A stretch of DNA of 64,000 nucleotides from Microcaldota archaeon (GCA_021810105.1 JAJZJM010000004.1:62001-126000), one strand, 5' to 3'. Numbered from the stretch's first letter, positions 40,188 to 49,842 are shown. Notes: generated from the letters alone by a model not told the origin. Translations and numbers: made by a program.

Positions 40188-43064
40188 ATGGGTGGAACAG
40201 AAAAACTATCACATAGCCTCAGAAAAGGGGCTGAAACTCTTTCAATAGACCCACCTACCGCTTCTGGAGAACCCAAAACTCTTACAAGAATCTGGAATAT
40301 AGGAGAGCTAGGGGGAGGAGTATCTTATTTTGGAGAGGATAACCTTCTAGGCATATACTCCCTTCTTAAGGACAGAATATCGCAGAATACTGCTCCTAAC
40401 CTTATTGTATTCAGGCAAATTCTTCCGGAGGTTCCAAAATACGGCACAAAGAGCTACAGGGCGAGAAACCTGCTGATTGCCGATGAGGTAGATGACCTTG
40501 ACCAGGCAACAGTTATGATGAAGCCCCATCTGAGCAGGATAACAGACCTTATAAAAAAGAGCGAGGCAGACACAAAGGTAGTATATGTCTGGGGCTACAA
40601 TGACGACCAGAATGAGAAGGCAGAATATGAAGCCCTTGGAGAGGCGTTCAACCACAACCCAAATCACTTGGCAAGAATGAGGATGACCTATAACCAGGTT
40701 GTAGCGGATATAGGAAGCAAGATAGACAATATAGACATAGAGCTTGCGCATATAAAAGATGAAATCAAAAATGTTGCAAAAAAGCAGGATCATGCTGGCA
40801 AAAGGAATAATAAGGCCGAGAAAGACCTCTCTATATTATCCTTAAAGCTGCCGGCCAAAATGTCCTATCTGGAGAAAAAGAGGGAGCAGCTGATGGATGA
40901 GCTGTCAGACAATCTGCAGATAAAAGACCTTTATACTAAACTTATTGAGATGTGGATCGGGGGCAGAAACGCTGAAGAGGTTTTCGAAGCCCTAGGAGAA
41001 GAATACATGGACTTGGAGCTCATCAATCTTATAAAGCCTAACGAGGGCCATACAATCGAGGAGCTAAGGAAAATTACAGAAAACGAATTCAATAGCGTAA
41101 AGAGACAGATTTCTACGCTGAAGGAAAAAAGCAGCGAAAAGGGATCCAAGCTTGAGATGCGTGCTAAGGAGCTCGCAAACAAGCTTACAAAGTTCTCGCA
41201 TATGATGATTGCCAACGAGAGAAGCAAGGCGGAAAGAGCCACAGAGGAGAGATTGTCGCGAGAACGCAGGTTTACAGGATTGGAGGCGGGCACTCCCAGT
41301 CAGACAAGAATCGAGAGCAGGCTCTCAAGGCTCATAATAGAAAGCAGCATAAAAGACGTGTTCGGAAGAAGGATGCATATATCAATAACATCAGGAAACC
41401 GCACGTATATCCAGATTGGAGACTTGAAAGTTGTTGCTGGAACTAAGGGGGATAACACGTCTCCGCATTTCATAAAAGACAGCAGCTATAAGGTCAGGCA
41501 GATGCTGCGCACACTTGAGAATGATGCGGACGTTATCCTGCTATCAGGCAGCCCGCGGGGGATGGATGAGCCGCTCCCTAAGTGCAACCGCGGCAGCGAG
41601 ATATTCTTTACAGATGTTGCACCTCCATGCATAAATGTGCAGAAACTTATGCAGGAGCATGCAAACGGCAGGAAGACCTGGTTTACAGAGATGCTAACAA
41701 AGGGAATGCCAGCATCTGGGTTCAATGAAATAGAGATATGCGAGGGAAGGGCAACAAACACCTTTATATCATCTGAAAAGCTTGCAATATTTGCTGCAAG
41801 AGAGAAGCGTGCCCAGGCCCGCGTGCTTGCCAAAATGATCGCAGAATCGTATAGCTATAATAGCTCCAAAGAGGAGCTTGACGCCAGGGACATGCTGCAG
41901 CTCAGGAACAAGCTGCCTAGCGAAATAACGGAGAAGAACAAATTTGCAAAGCTTCTTGATAATTTGGGAACAGACAGGAATGACAAGAAGAAACTGCTCA
42001 AAATCTCTTCCAAGATATTCAATCAGGACTTTAAGAGGGCTGGCGATGCGGAAGGGCTTATGAGTTGGGCTGAGAGCAAGCTCTCTTCAAACAGCGGCAG
42101 AGAAGAGTTCAACAGGATCCTATTCGTAGATATAACTGACACGCATTTCGGCAGCCCTGGAGAAGGCTACCCGAACAGGATAGTATTTGACAGAATGATA
42201 AAATGGATACTGGACAATGTCAAGGAGAAGGTCGTGCTCGTCCTTGATGGAGACAATATAGAGGGAAACTTAGGAAGCTTCAAAAACAGGGTAAACAAGG
42301 AGAATGATCTTAACAATGAATCCGCTTTCGGAGACTATCTTGTTAAAAATGGGATTGGGAAGCATAGTAGGGAGTATGAAGAGAGCATGAGAGATTACAG
42401 GGAATGGCTTTATTACAAGAGCCCGATACAGAGCCTGAACACACAGGCAGACCTTTTTGTAGAGGCTATAAAGCCGCTCGTGAAGAGCAATATTGTAACC
42501 AGCGTAATAGTAACTGATGGGAATCATGCGAACGGCACATTCCCTGGAGGGGACGTGACAGAATCCGGAGAGCTTGCTCAGAGAATCGTGGGAATAGCGC
42601 CTGATGCGCTCAAAGATAAGATAAGGAGAGTTTACGGCGGAAGGCACGGAGGCTATGGGGAGTTTGAAATCGGCTCTGGGCTTGGCATATCTGTAGGGCA
42701 TAGAACAGAAGCCAACACAATAGAGAGGCTCATGCCAAGAGCCACAGTGGCAGTAGGGGGAGACAGGCACAGGCATAGAAAGACCATAATGGGAGGCAGG
42801 GCTATACTGGAAGGCATTGCGCTGCAGGGCAACACAGGCCATCCAGATGTGATAGGCATAGCCACTACAGACTCTTTGAGAGGGGTTTCAATCTTCACGT
42901 TGGAATACGAAAATAGCGGAAAGCTGCTATCGGCTGCGGATACTTTCGTAAGCGTCGACTTCCTGAAAAGGAAAGGATACCTAAAGATCAACCCGCTCAT
43001 ATCTGGATTCGAGGCTGCGCAGCATAAGATAAATGTACTTCCGAAAAAGATGGTTGCATACTGA
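40188..43064 (+). CDS. giant tandem metallophosphoesterase with coiled-coil insert
   Basis: A 958-residue soluble protein. The C-terminal third (about 645-900) is a calcineurin-like phosphoesterase with all motifs: D-T-H (near 651), G-D-N-I-E-G-N (near 688), D-G-N-H (near 779), G-H-R, and G-G-D-R-H-R-H (near 858). The N-terminal half looks like a second, degenerate copy: N-I-G-E at 37-40, W-G-Y-N-D-D at 135-140, and I-L-L-S-G-S-P-R near 450. Charged coiled-coil segments (about 175-245 and 290-375) are inserted between the last two. This exceeds normal family size by more than two-fold. The substrate is unknown; DNA, nucleotide or phosphoprotein are all possible. Confidence 0.72.
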   Translation: MGGTEKLSHSLRKGAETLSIDPPTASGEPKTLTRIWNIGELGGGVSYFGEDNLLGIYSLLKDRISQNTAPNLIVFRQILPEVPKYGTKSYRARNLLIADEVDDLDQATVMMKPHLSRITDLIKKSEADTKVVYVWGYNDDQNEKAEYEALGEAFNHNPNHLARMRMTYNQVVADIGSKIDNIDIELAHIKDEIKNVAKKQDHAGKRNNKAEKDLSILSLKLPAKMSYLEKKREQLMDELSDNLQIKDLYTKLIEMWIGGRNAEEVFEALGEEYMDLELINLIKPNEGHTIEELRKITENEFNSVKRQISTLKEKSSEKGSKLEMRAKELANKLTKFSHMMIANERSKAERATEERLSRERRFTGLEAGTPSQTRIESRLSRLIIESSIKDVFGRRMHISITSGNRTYIQIGDLKVVAGTKGDNTSPHFIKDSSYKVRQMLRTLENDADVILLSGSPRGMDEPLPKCNRGSEIFFTDVAPPCINVQKLMQEHANGRKTWFTEMLTKGMPASGFNEIEICEGRATNTFISSEKLAIFAAREKRAQARVLAKMIAESYSYNSSKEELDARDMLQLRNKLPSEITEKNKFAKLLDNLGTDRNDKKKLLKISSKIFNQDFKRAGDAEGLMSWAESKLSSNSGREEFNRILFVDITDTHFGSPGEGYPNRIVFDRMIKWILDNVKEKVVLVLDGDNIEGNLGSFKNRVNKENDLNNESAFGDYLVKNGIGKHSREYEESMRDYREWLYYKSPIQSLNTQADLFVEAIKPLVKSNIVTSVIVTDGNHANGTFPGGDVTESGELAQRIVGIAPDALKDKIRRVYGGRHGGYGEFEIGSGLGISVGHRTEANTIERLMPRATVAVGGDRHRHRKTIMGGRAILEGIALQGNTGHPDVIGIATTDSLRGVSIFTLEYENSGKLLSAADTFVSVDFLKRKGYLKINPLISGFEAAQHKINVLPKKMVAY

Positions 43065-43168
43065 CGGCATTGATGTTTTTTAAAAATGGTTTTGCATATG
43101 AAGCAGCAGATTGAGTATAGAGAAGTATTAAATAATATATCGATTTGATAGTTTTATTGGAGGAGGAA

Positions 43169-44044
43169 ATGGTTGTTGCGGAAAGAGACTTGCCGGCAAA
43201 ATCCTGCGCGGGTTTTAAGGACGTTCGCGAGGATTTCATATCCAACGACTTATACTTAAGCACATTTAGGTGGGTGGCCAAAAGGCTAGGCATAGAAGAC
43301 GCAAAACCTCCCAAGATTACCTATTCTCCCGTTCCGGTTGCAATAGGGGCTTGCAGGAACATGGACTACGAGGGATTATACAAAAGCGCCCCTGCGCCGG
43401 AAATGATAGTATACTCTGGAAGCGCGAGAAGCTTGGGAGAAATTATGAAAACAGTTGCACACGAGTCTGCACACGCATGCCTATCTACGCCCAACACCGC
43501 GTCTAGCCAAGTTAGGCACGCTGAGGAGGGAGTTGCTAGAGTAATAGGCTGCACAGCATATGCAGCATTTACAAATGCTTGCGATGAGAATGCCTTTGTA
43601 GCCAATATGCTGATAGATGCCTCTTTATCAATTATACAGAGCTCTCTTGTGGAATTGAGCATGGTTAAAGGAAAGGGTGATATAAGGCCGGGAGTTTTAG
43701 TGAAACTGCCCACAATAGCAAACACATTGGAAAGCGTGGACTACATAATCGGCCTTGCCGTAGAGATAGGAGAAGATCTTACAAAAGACCCAGTTGCATA
43801 CTCTATGGAGAAACTCGCGGAGAGGATAAGGCATGACATGTTAAGAAAGGGGAGAGAAGGACCGGAGGCAGGAAAGGCGGTTGGCTACAACAATGAGGTA
43901 AAGGAGCTGTTTGACAGGTCTAACAGTGCATTGGAGAGCATAGGAATATCCCTGGCGCACATCCGTGGAGAGGATGTTTTTGCAGGATTGGAGAGGGCAG
44001 ACGATTTCATGCATTACATATGGTCATATTTGGGAAAAGAGTGA
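43169..44044 (+). CDS. HExxH putative zinc metalloprotease
   Basis: A 291-residue protein. GGAGG six bases before ATG 43169 fixes the start (the frame is open to TTG 43145). T-V-A-H98-E99-S-A-H102 is a zinc-protease motif, and E119/E120 (H-A-E-E-G) 16-17 residues further could be the third ligand. There is no signal peptide or membrane helix, so it acts in the cytosol. The family is not recognised. It follows the giant phosphoesterase and overlaps nothing; the next gene starts four bases after its stop. Confidence 0.65.
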   Translation: MVVAERDLPAKSCAGFKDVREDFISNDLYLSTFRWVAKRLGIEDAKPPKITYSPVPVAIGACRNMDYEGLYKSAPAPEMIVYSGSARSLGEIMKTVAHESAHACLSTPNTASSQVRHAEEGVARVIGCTAYAAFTNACDENAFVANMLIDASLSIIQSSLVELSMVKGKGDIRPGVLVKLPTIANTLESVDYIIGLAVEIGEDLTKDPVAYSMEKLAERIRHDMLRKGREGPEAGKAVGYNNEVKELFDRSNSALESIGISLAHIRGEDVFAGLERADDFMHYIWSYLGKE

Positions 44045-44048
44045 TAAA

Positions 44049-44690
44049 ATGCGCGCAACAATAACCCCGCATGCGGAAGGGGCAGAAAAGCCGGTAAGCA
44101 TAGAGCAGATTCCTAAATATGCTAGAACAGAGTTTAGGTCCTTTGAAAAACTGGCAAGATCCTCGGATATTTCTACGAAACTTCCGAAATACGACAGCGG
44201 CACGGGGTTCAAGAAGATACTTGGGCACTTTTACTGGGTATCTGTAATTCAGCCAAACGGGGCGAAACTGAGCAGAGAACTTTTGAGGCTTGAGGGAGGG
44301 CCCTGCGTTGTAAAGGTTTTCGGGCAATCCCAAAGGATAGTGCACGAATACGATGCGGAAAAATGCTTTGATGCTAACAGCATTCTTCTCCCAACCCCTG
44401 AAGAGTCTACCATATCTTCCAGGAAAAAATTCTGGCAGGCCAAGAGAAGTGCGGTTAAATGCATAAACGACCCTGAGTATTCAGCAGCATTTGATTTGAT
44501 AATGCTAGGCACGGGAATAAAAGACGGGACCCTCTACATGTATGTAGAAAACGCGCCCATTGCATTGGAGAGAAAGATATTAAGGGTGATGAACGTCATA
44601 GAGGGCATATACGGAAGCATCCAGCTAAACAGCTCGATTGAGACAATGCTCAGGTATGTCGCAAGGACGAATGTACAGCTCAGAAGATAG
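44049..44690 (+). CDS. hypothetical protein of the phosphoesterase/HExxH cluster
   Basis: 213 residues from ATG 44049, four bases after the preceding stop, indicating translational coupling with the HExxH gene. It is a mixed alpha/beta soluble protein with an N-terminal basic part and a central K-F-W-Q-A-K-R. No family is recognised. Confidence 0.6.
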   Translation: MRATITPHAEGAEKPVSIEQIPKYARTEFRSFEKLARSSDISTKLPKYDSGTGFKKILGHFYWVSVIQPNGAKLSRELLRLEGGPCVVKVFGQSQRIVHEYDAEKCFDANSILLPTPEESTISSRKKFWQAKRSAVKCINDPEYSAAFDLIMLGTGIKDGTLYMYVENAPIALERKILRVMNVIEGIYGSIQLNSSIETMLRYVARTNVQLRR

Positions 44691-44758
44691 CAGGTTTGCG
44701 CAACTATTGAGCTGCACGGAGAGTCTAAGTATTGAAGTGCAGAAACAGGATTGGTTTA

Positions 44759-45499
44759 ATGGTAAATTCTCACATAGTAACCGCTTATGGAATAGCCATA
44801 GTAATAGTCATACTTGGCGGGACGGGTGTTACATACCTTCTCGGGCATAACCAGCCGAATTTCAGCCAGAATATAGGGTCGTTCGTTACAGCCCTCTATT
44901 TTACAGTTACTACGCTAAGTACAGTAGGATACGGAGATATCGTTCCGATAACTCCGATAGCAAGGATCTTTGACATAATACTGATACTCGGAGGGCTGGG
45001 GGTTTTCTTCAGCGCAATAACGATAATATCGAGTGATTTTGTGAGCACGAGAGTTGAAAAATTGACAGGAAGGATAAGCAGGATCGAGAAGAGGTTCCTT
45101 AGGAACCATATTGTGCTCATTGGAGCGCACCTGACCAACATTACAATAGCAGAGCAGCTTAAGAACAGCAACAGCAGGTTCGTTATAGTAATGTCAGACA
45201 AGGTAAAATCGGACGAGTTCAAGGACAGGGGTTATCCCTCCTATGTTGCGGATTCCACTTCAGAGCACGATATGAAGGAGTTCAACCTGGATCTTTCTCA
45301 TAGGATAATTATTGACCTGAACGACACCTCCAGGGCGATGTACACAGCAATAGTCGCAAAAAGGTTTGCTGCGGCGGAAAAGATTGTAGTTGTCGCTACA
45401 ACGCAGGATCTTGAGGAGCATCTAAAGGAGATAGGCGTAAAAAACATAATCAACCCTGCAACAATGGCTGCAAAAAAGATAAACGATAGCTTCCTCTGA
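44759..45499 (+). CDS. two-TM potassium channel with RCK/TrkA-N domain
   Basis: A 246-residue protein with two membrane helices flanking a pore loop with T-V-G-Y-G-D (about 55-60), the K+ selectivity filter. A Rossmann-like RCK domain (about 100-246) follows. Its nucleotide loop reads I-G-A-H-L-T-N instead of G-x-G-x-x-G, so NAD binding may be lost. TTG 44732 is an alternative start. It belongs to the MthK/Kch type, with ligand or redox gating in the cytosol. Confidence 0.88.
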   Translation: MVNSHIVTAYGIAIVIVILGGTGVTYLLGHNQPNFSQNIGSFVTALYFTVTTLSTVGYGDIVPITPIARIFDIILILGGLGVFFSAITIISSDFVSTRVEKLTGRISRIEKRFLRNHIVLIGAHLTNITIAEQLKNSNSRFVIVMSDKVKSDEFKDRGYPSYVADSTSEHDMKEFNLDLSHRIIIDLNDTSRAMYTAIVAKRFAAAEKIVVVATTQDLEEHLKEIGVKNIINPATMAAKKINDSFL

Positions 45500-45550
45500 T
45501 TTGGATGTTTGGGGCTTTAAAGGATTGATACAAAAAGCCTGCGCATCCGC

Positions 45551-46243
45551 TTATTTAGGAGCCTGAGCCCCTTCCCTTCTAAGATTGCTAAAAGAGGCTG
45601 CAAGCAGCGTTTGAATAAAAGTGGTCATATCCTCCTTCTCAGGAAGCATTTCATAAAGCCTTACCCTCTCCTTATCCAGAAAATCCTTTATGCTGCCGTA
45701 ATGGTTTTGTATTATGTTTTTTATGTCATCGCCGTCCTTGCCTTCCCTGCTTCCTCTGCCGTTCCCATCGGAAAGGAAGACGTTGTATTTCATCATAATC
45801 ATGTGAAATGGAGATGCGACTCTCACTTTTGCAGCCTTGCTACCAGCGTGCAGGTTCATCTCCAACGAGCCCTTTATTATATCGTTTATTGGAATTCCGC
45901 TTACGTCCCTGCTGAAGTATACATCTACGCATATGCCGCTCTCCTTGTCTACAACATTGCTCAGAGGGCCTTTAGAGCTGTCTACAATGAAGCCGGAATC
46001 GAGGAGGCGCTCCCTAATATCATTGTATGCGGATGGCTGCCTTAGAAGGTTTTTGGTGAATACCGAAGGGTCTATTACAACATCTATGTCGTTCGTATTC
46101 CTCTTGCTGTGGAAGCAGAGGAGGTTTACCGCCCTGCCGCCTATTATTGTGGCAGAATCGCCGAATACAGAGCTAAGCCTTTCATATATGTCTATAAGCT
46201 GCCTTACAGGTATATCGACTCGTCTGCGCGCTTCCAATTCCAT
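45551..46243 (-). CDS. nucleotidyltransferase-like protein (AbiEii-like)
   Basis: A 230-residue protein with I-I-G-G-R-A-V-N-L-L at about residues 33-42 and T-N-D-I-D-V-V-I at about 50-57, the GG-x-A-x-N ... D-x-D signature of minimal and AbiEii-type nucleotidyltransferases. A further D-V-Y-F at about 106 could be the third acidic residue. No antitoxin is adjacent; the nearest AbiEi-like gene is at 47395 on the other strand. Confidence 0.65.
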   Translation of the reverse strand: MELEARRRVDIPVRQLIDIYERLSSVFGDSATIIGGRAVNLLCFHSKRNTNDIDVVIDPSVFTKNLLRQPSAYNDIRERLLDSGFIVDSSKGPLSNVVDKESGICVDVYFSRDVSGIPINDIIKGSLEMNLHAGSKAAKVRVASPFHMIMMKYNVFLSDGNGRGSREGKDGDDIKNIIQNHYGSIKDFLDKERVRLYEMLPEKEDMTTFIQTLLAASFSNLRREGAQAPK

Positions 46244-46318
46244 ATTAGATATTGCGCTTTTATGATATTTATAGCTTTTTGAAGAAGAGCGGGAGCTGTC
46301 GGCACGGCAGTTCGTTTA

Positions 46319-47206
46319 TTAATATATTGGGTCTGAGTTGAAAGGGCCGCCCCATCCCTCAGATGTGAATGGACGCATGTAGCCTTTCAGGTATTCCTTG
46401 TCAAAGAAGCTCAGGTCTTTTAGATGGCCGCATGACGGTGCAGAGCACCAGCAGTAATTTGCCGGGTCTATAAGAACAAGCGGCCTGTCGGGATTATCCG
46501 TAATAAATGCATTCATGCCATGCGGGTCCCCGTGCGCAACGTTTTTCGAATGAAGGTACGCAAGGGTTTTTTTCATCTCAAATAGTATTCTTTTATGCAT
46601 AACATCATAGCCGTAGCCCTTCATGATTCTGCGAAGTTTTTTTGACGCATCATTGTCTGGATCTAAAGAGTTTTCAGAATGCACTAGCACTGGTAGCTTT
46701 TTAAGAAGCCCTGCTATTCTGTTTTTGTCATCGCTTTCCATGCCTGAGCGCAGCATTCTTCTTAGGGCCGCTTCTCTGATTGCTTCAGCCTCTATGCCGA
46801 TTCCATCAAGGTTTTCCATTACCAGATAGTAGAACCCATTCGCAGATCCCTTTTCTTTAGGGTCTTCTATCCATCTCTCAAGCGCATATGTCAAGGTCCT
46901 TTCATTGAGAATACTTACGTAATTTTCCTTTGGGACTACATGCAGAACACAGTAGGGCTCTACAACCATTCCGCCTGCCACTTCCCTAAGGAAGCGAAGC
47001 CTGAAGAACTGTGATGCTACCTCGCCAGGCTTGTCTGAGCTTTTCAGGTAATAGTCATCGAACTTAGGATTAGACATGATTCCTGCAGAGATAATATTGG
47101 ACTCGTGCTCTTTTGTAAGCGAAAATCCTTTTGGCATGCATATTATTTGAAATTTCAGATATTTATATTTGCCTGGCCTGACTCCAGACGCCACGCCATT
47201 ATCCAT
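46319..47206 (-). CDS. protein-kinase-like / phosphotransferase-like protein
   Basis: A 295-residue protein. L-H-S-K-N-V-A-H-G-D-P-H-G-M-N and then V-L-I-D-P-A-N near residues 217-250 match the catalytic loop (H-G-D-x-x-x-x-N) and the metal-binding D of kinase-fold enzymes such as Bud32/RIO or aminoglycoside phosphotransferases. The N-lobe is poorly recognisable and no clear P-loop lysine was found. It may be a divergent or pseudo-kinase. Confidence 0.6.
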   Translation of the reverse strand: MDNGVASGVRPGKYKYLKFQIICMPKGFSLTKEHESNIISAGIMSNPKFDDYYLKSSDKPGEVASQFFRLRFLREVAGGMVVEPYCVLHVVPKENYVSILNERTLTYALERWIEDPKEKGSANGFYYLVMENLDGIGIEAEAIREAALRRMLRSGMESDDKNRIAGLLKKLPVLVHSENSLDPDNDASKKLRRIMKGYGYDVMHKRILFEMKKTLAYLHSKNVAHGDPHGMNAFITDNPDRPLVLIDPANYCWCSAPSCGHLKDLSFFDKEYLKGYMRPFTSEGWGGPFNSDPIY

Positions 47207-47348
47207 GAAGAATCTTCAAAGGGGATAGAATAACCCTCCAGGAGGTGTTGGTCTGAGCGGGAATTTGGACTGAAATGCAAGCATCCCTTTTTGTATTGCA
47301 GCGGTATACCACCCGGGGCTCGACAGTTAATAAATAAAGTACAGAGAT

Positions 47349-47392
47349 AGATATATATATCTGAATATCACATATATATGATATTGTGATAT
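47349..47392 (+). promoter_or_regulatory. palindromes before the AbiEi-like gene
   Basis: A perfect 14-bp palindrome AGATATATATATCT (47349-47362) is followed by inverted arms ATATCACA (47365-47372) and TGTGATAT (47385-47392) ending three bases before ATG 47395. The AT-rich centre can serve as a TATA box. The arrangement suggests autoregulation, as for the AbiEi-like gene at 23830. Confidence 0.6.
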
Positions 47393-47394
47393 GA

Positions 47395-48030
47395 ATGACA
47401 ATGAACGTTCTATTAAAAAAACTCTATTTAGAAAAAAAAGAGTTTGTAACAGCAGATGAACTATACTCATACGCTAAATCACTTAAAACCAGATATAGTA
47501 TCGGTATAAGGTATCTGCTTAGTAGAGGTTATTTAATAAGAATATTCAGGGGTATTTTTTATACAAGAACGCTTAATGAGGTCAATTTAGGAGAGGAACG
47601 TTATAGCTATATGGAGTTAATTGCAAAGGGAATCGAACTTAAAGGAGTTAAAGAATGGTACTATGGCTTACATAGTGCGCTAAAACTTAACAATATGACA
47701 CATGAAGAATTTGGAATAGATGAGGTAATTAGTGCGGAAATTTTCAGAGCCAAGCCTTTTGATATATATGGGCATAAAATTAAATTTAATAAGGTTTCTA
47801 AGAAGCTTCTCGGTTTTGGTATTATTAAAAAAGGGATTTTGAGATACTCTGATCGCGAAAAAACCATATTAGACTTTATATATTTCTGGAGATATAACGG
47901 AATTCCGGAAGAAAGAATACTGATTGATATAGCTGATTGGGCCAAGGATATAAAAAAGGAAACAATAATAAGATATGCTAAGAACTACCCAAATGTTGTC
48001 AAAGACACGATCGAAAAGGCGCTAATGTGA
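47395..48030 (+). CDS. AbiEi-like antitoxin/regulator
   Basis: A 211-residue protein. The N-terminal winged helix (F-V-T-A-D-E-L-Y-S-Y-A, then I-R-Y-L-L-S-R-G-Y-L-I-R-I-F-R-G-I-F-Y) and the following W-Y-Y-G-L-H-S-A-L stretch match AbiEi/transcriptional-regulator antitoxins. The C-terminal part (E-K-T-I-L-D-F-I-Y) also fits. It would bind its own promoter palindromes. No AbiEii toxin is co-directional here. Codon use is more AT-rich than its neighbours. Confidence 0.72.
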   Translation: MTMNVLLKKLYLEKKEFVTADELYSYAKSLKTRYSIGIRYLLSRGYLIRIFRGIFYTRTLNEVNLGEERYSYMELIAKGIELKGVKEWYYGLHSALKLNNMTHEEFGIDEVISAEIFRAKPFDIYGHKIKFNKVSKKLLGFGIIKKGILRYSDREKTILDFIYFWRYNGIPEERILIDIADWAKDIKKETIIRYAKNYPNVVKDTIEKALM

Positions 48031-48067
48031 ATATAAGCCTGATAAAGCATTATAAAGAGAGTACCAA

Positions 48068-49585
48068 TCAGAAGGACTGGTTAGCCGCGTATGCCTTTTC
48101 GCCCTGTATTGCGCGCGCAATAAGCGTGCCTACCACTACCACTATTATGTTGGCTAGCAATGCGAGCATTCCTATGAATACCGGACCTATGCCTGTTGCT
48201 ATAAGAGTTGTAGTCCATGTTGCATAGTTGTTTGCAGCAAGCATCATGTATATTCCTAGGACGATTCCAACAATAAGGCCTATGAAGACAGCCCACTTGT
48301 TGAGTTTTCTTGTTATCATGCTGAATACGAATGCGGGAAGTATCTGCAGTATTAATATTCCTCCAAAGAGCTGGAGCTGTATTGCGAATGTTGCAGGTAT
48401 TATGAACACGAAGCCAAGTGCAAGGAACTTGAATATCACAGCGAAGACCTGGGCCGTCCTTGTTTCGCCATTAGGAGTCATCTTTGGCTTGATCTCCTTT
48501 GCAATGTTCCTTGTGAAGAGGTTAGCTGCGGCTATCGCCATTATGGCAGCAGGGACTAGCCCTCCTATGAAGATTCCAAGAAGAGCCGCACCAGAGAGCC
48601 ATGATGGAAGGGTTGTAAGTATAAGACCTGGAACTATCTGTGTACCTTGGACTGAAGCAGGGAAGATCTTGACGTATTTCAGTGCTGCAGGTATTCCATA
48701 AACAAAGAAACCGAACATAGCGAGGAAGCCGAGCCCTATGCTGTAAAGCGGAAGCAGCGATGCCGTCTTCCTTACCCTTTCTGGACTGCTCTGCGCAAGA
48801 GTTGCATTTGTTACATGAGGATATAGGTAGAGTGCAAGCGCGCTTAGTATGAATAGGCTCCAGTATGCATTATACAGGCTTGAAGGCAGAGTGAAATAGT
48901 GTATGCTTGTACTTGATGCATTCAGTATGGCGGAATGAAGCCCTCCTACTGATGCTACTGAGATTACAACAACGGCTACAGTTACAAGTATAAGAGCATC
49001 TTTGAGTACCGCGCCAAGGGTTGCACCCCTAAGTCCGCTGGTCCATGTGAATGCGGCAAGTATTATGAATGAGAGTATCAATGCAACCTCTATTATTGTT
49101 GTGACTACTCCAAGGCCGCTCAGCAGCGCTATAAGAACAGCCTGCATGCCCACTATCTGAAGCGCTATGTACGGCAGTTCTGCGACTATTCCAACAATAG
49201 CTATTGATATTGCAAGGAGGCGGCTGCTGAAGACAGACCTGACAAAGTCTGCAACCGTGAGATGACCATGCTTATTTGCTATCCTCCAGAACTTCGGCAT
49301 CGCCCACATTGCAAATGCGTATGTTATTATGACATAAGGAGCTGCAAAGAAGTATATCGAGCCCTTTGCGAAGAGGGATGATGGAACTGCTATGAATGTG
49401 TAGGCAGTGTATATGTCCGCACCGAGAAGGAACCATCCTACGAATGTGCCAAGGCGCCCGCCTGCCATTCCCCATTCTTTGAGTTTCTTCAGATCTCCTT
49501 TCCTCCACCTGCTTCCGTAGAATCCAAGGAATATGAAGACTGCGAAGAGCGCAACGAAAACAGTTATAGAGACTGAGTTTATCAT
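48068..49585 (-). CDS. sodium:solute symporter (SSS family)
   Basis: A 505-residue protein with about 13 membrane helices. The SSS pattern is visible in W-F-L-L-G-A-D-I-Y-T-A-Y-T-F near the N-terminus, the R-S-V-F-S-S-R cytoplasmic loop and a later G-G-L-V-P-A-A-I-M-A-I-A-A-A-N-L-F-T-R-N-I. It transports an organic solute with Na+; the substrate is not readable. Its ATG overlaps the upstream gene's stop by one base. Confidence 0.9.
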   Translation of the reverse strand: MINSVSITVFVALFAVFIFLGFYGSRWRKGDLKKLKEWGMAGGRLGTFVGWFLLGADIYTAYTFIAVPSSLFAKGSIYFFAAPYVIITYAFAMWAMPKFWRIANKHGHLTVADFVRSVFSSRLLAISIAIVGIVAELPYIALQIVGMQAVLIALLSGLGVVTTIIEVALILSFIILAAFTWTSGLRGATLGAVLKDALILVTVAVVVISVASVGGLHSAILNASSTSIHYFTLPSSLYNAYWSLFILSALALYLYPHVTNATLAQSSPERVRKTASLLPLYSIGLGFLAMFGFFVYGIPAALKYVKIFPASVQGTQIVPGLILTTLPSWLSGAALLGIFIGGLVPAAIMAIAAANLFTRNIAKEIKPKMTPNGETRTAQVFAVIFKFLALGFVFIIPATFAIQLQLFGGILILQILPAFVFSMITRKLNKWAVFIGLIVGIVLGIYMMLAANNYATWTTTLIATGIGPVFIGMLALLANIIVVVVGTLIARAIQGEKAYAANQSF

Positions 49586-49842
49586 TACATCCTTCCTCTT
49601 CTGCGCCTAGATCCGGTTGACTTTGAACCTGTAAGTCCGTGGCTCTTGTCGCGTTTATTCCACAGCACTGCTGCGATATAGAAGAGCAGTGCTCCAAGAG
49701 GCATCCACATCATCTGATAGAAATAGAAGAAAGGAATTCCGAGTATTATCGGGTATTCTGAATTGTATGTAGGTATCAGAAGCAGAGCTATAAGAGGTAT
49801 TATGAGCAGGATAACAATTGATATGTCAGTGCCTCTTCCCAT
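49585..49842 (-). CDS. DUF3311 small membrane protein, symporter partner
   Basis: An 85-residue protein with two membrane helices and P-F-F-Y-F-Y-Q in between, the typical DUF3311 pattern. DUF3311 genes are regularly found just before SSS symporters and may form an accessory subunit. The C-terminus is strongly basic (R-R-R-R-G-R). The stop and the symporter ATG overlap (TAATG). Confidence 0.85.
   Translation of the reverse strand: MGRGTDISIVILLIIPLIALLLIPTYNSEYPIILGIPFFYFYQMMWMPLGALLFYIAAVLWNKRDKSHGLTGSKSTGSRRRRGRM

Noticed and set aside
42270-42842. 190-residue minus-strand frame rich in Cys and Tyr
   Set aside because: Antisense to the catalytic domain of the phosphoesterase, whose motifs are intact.
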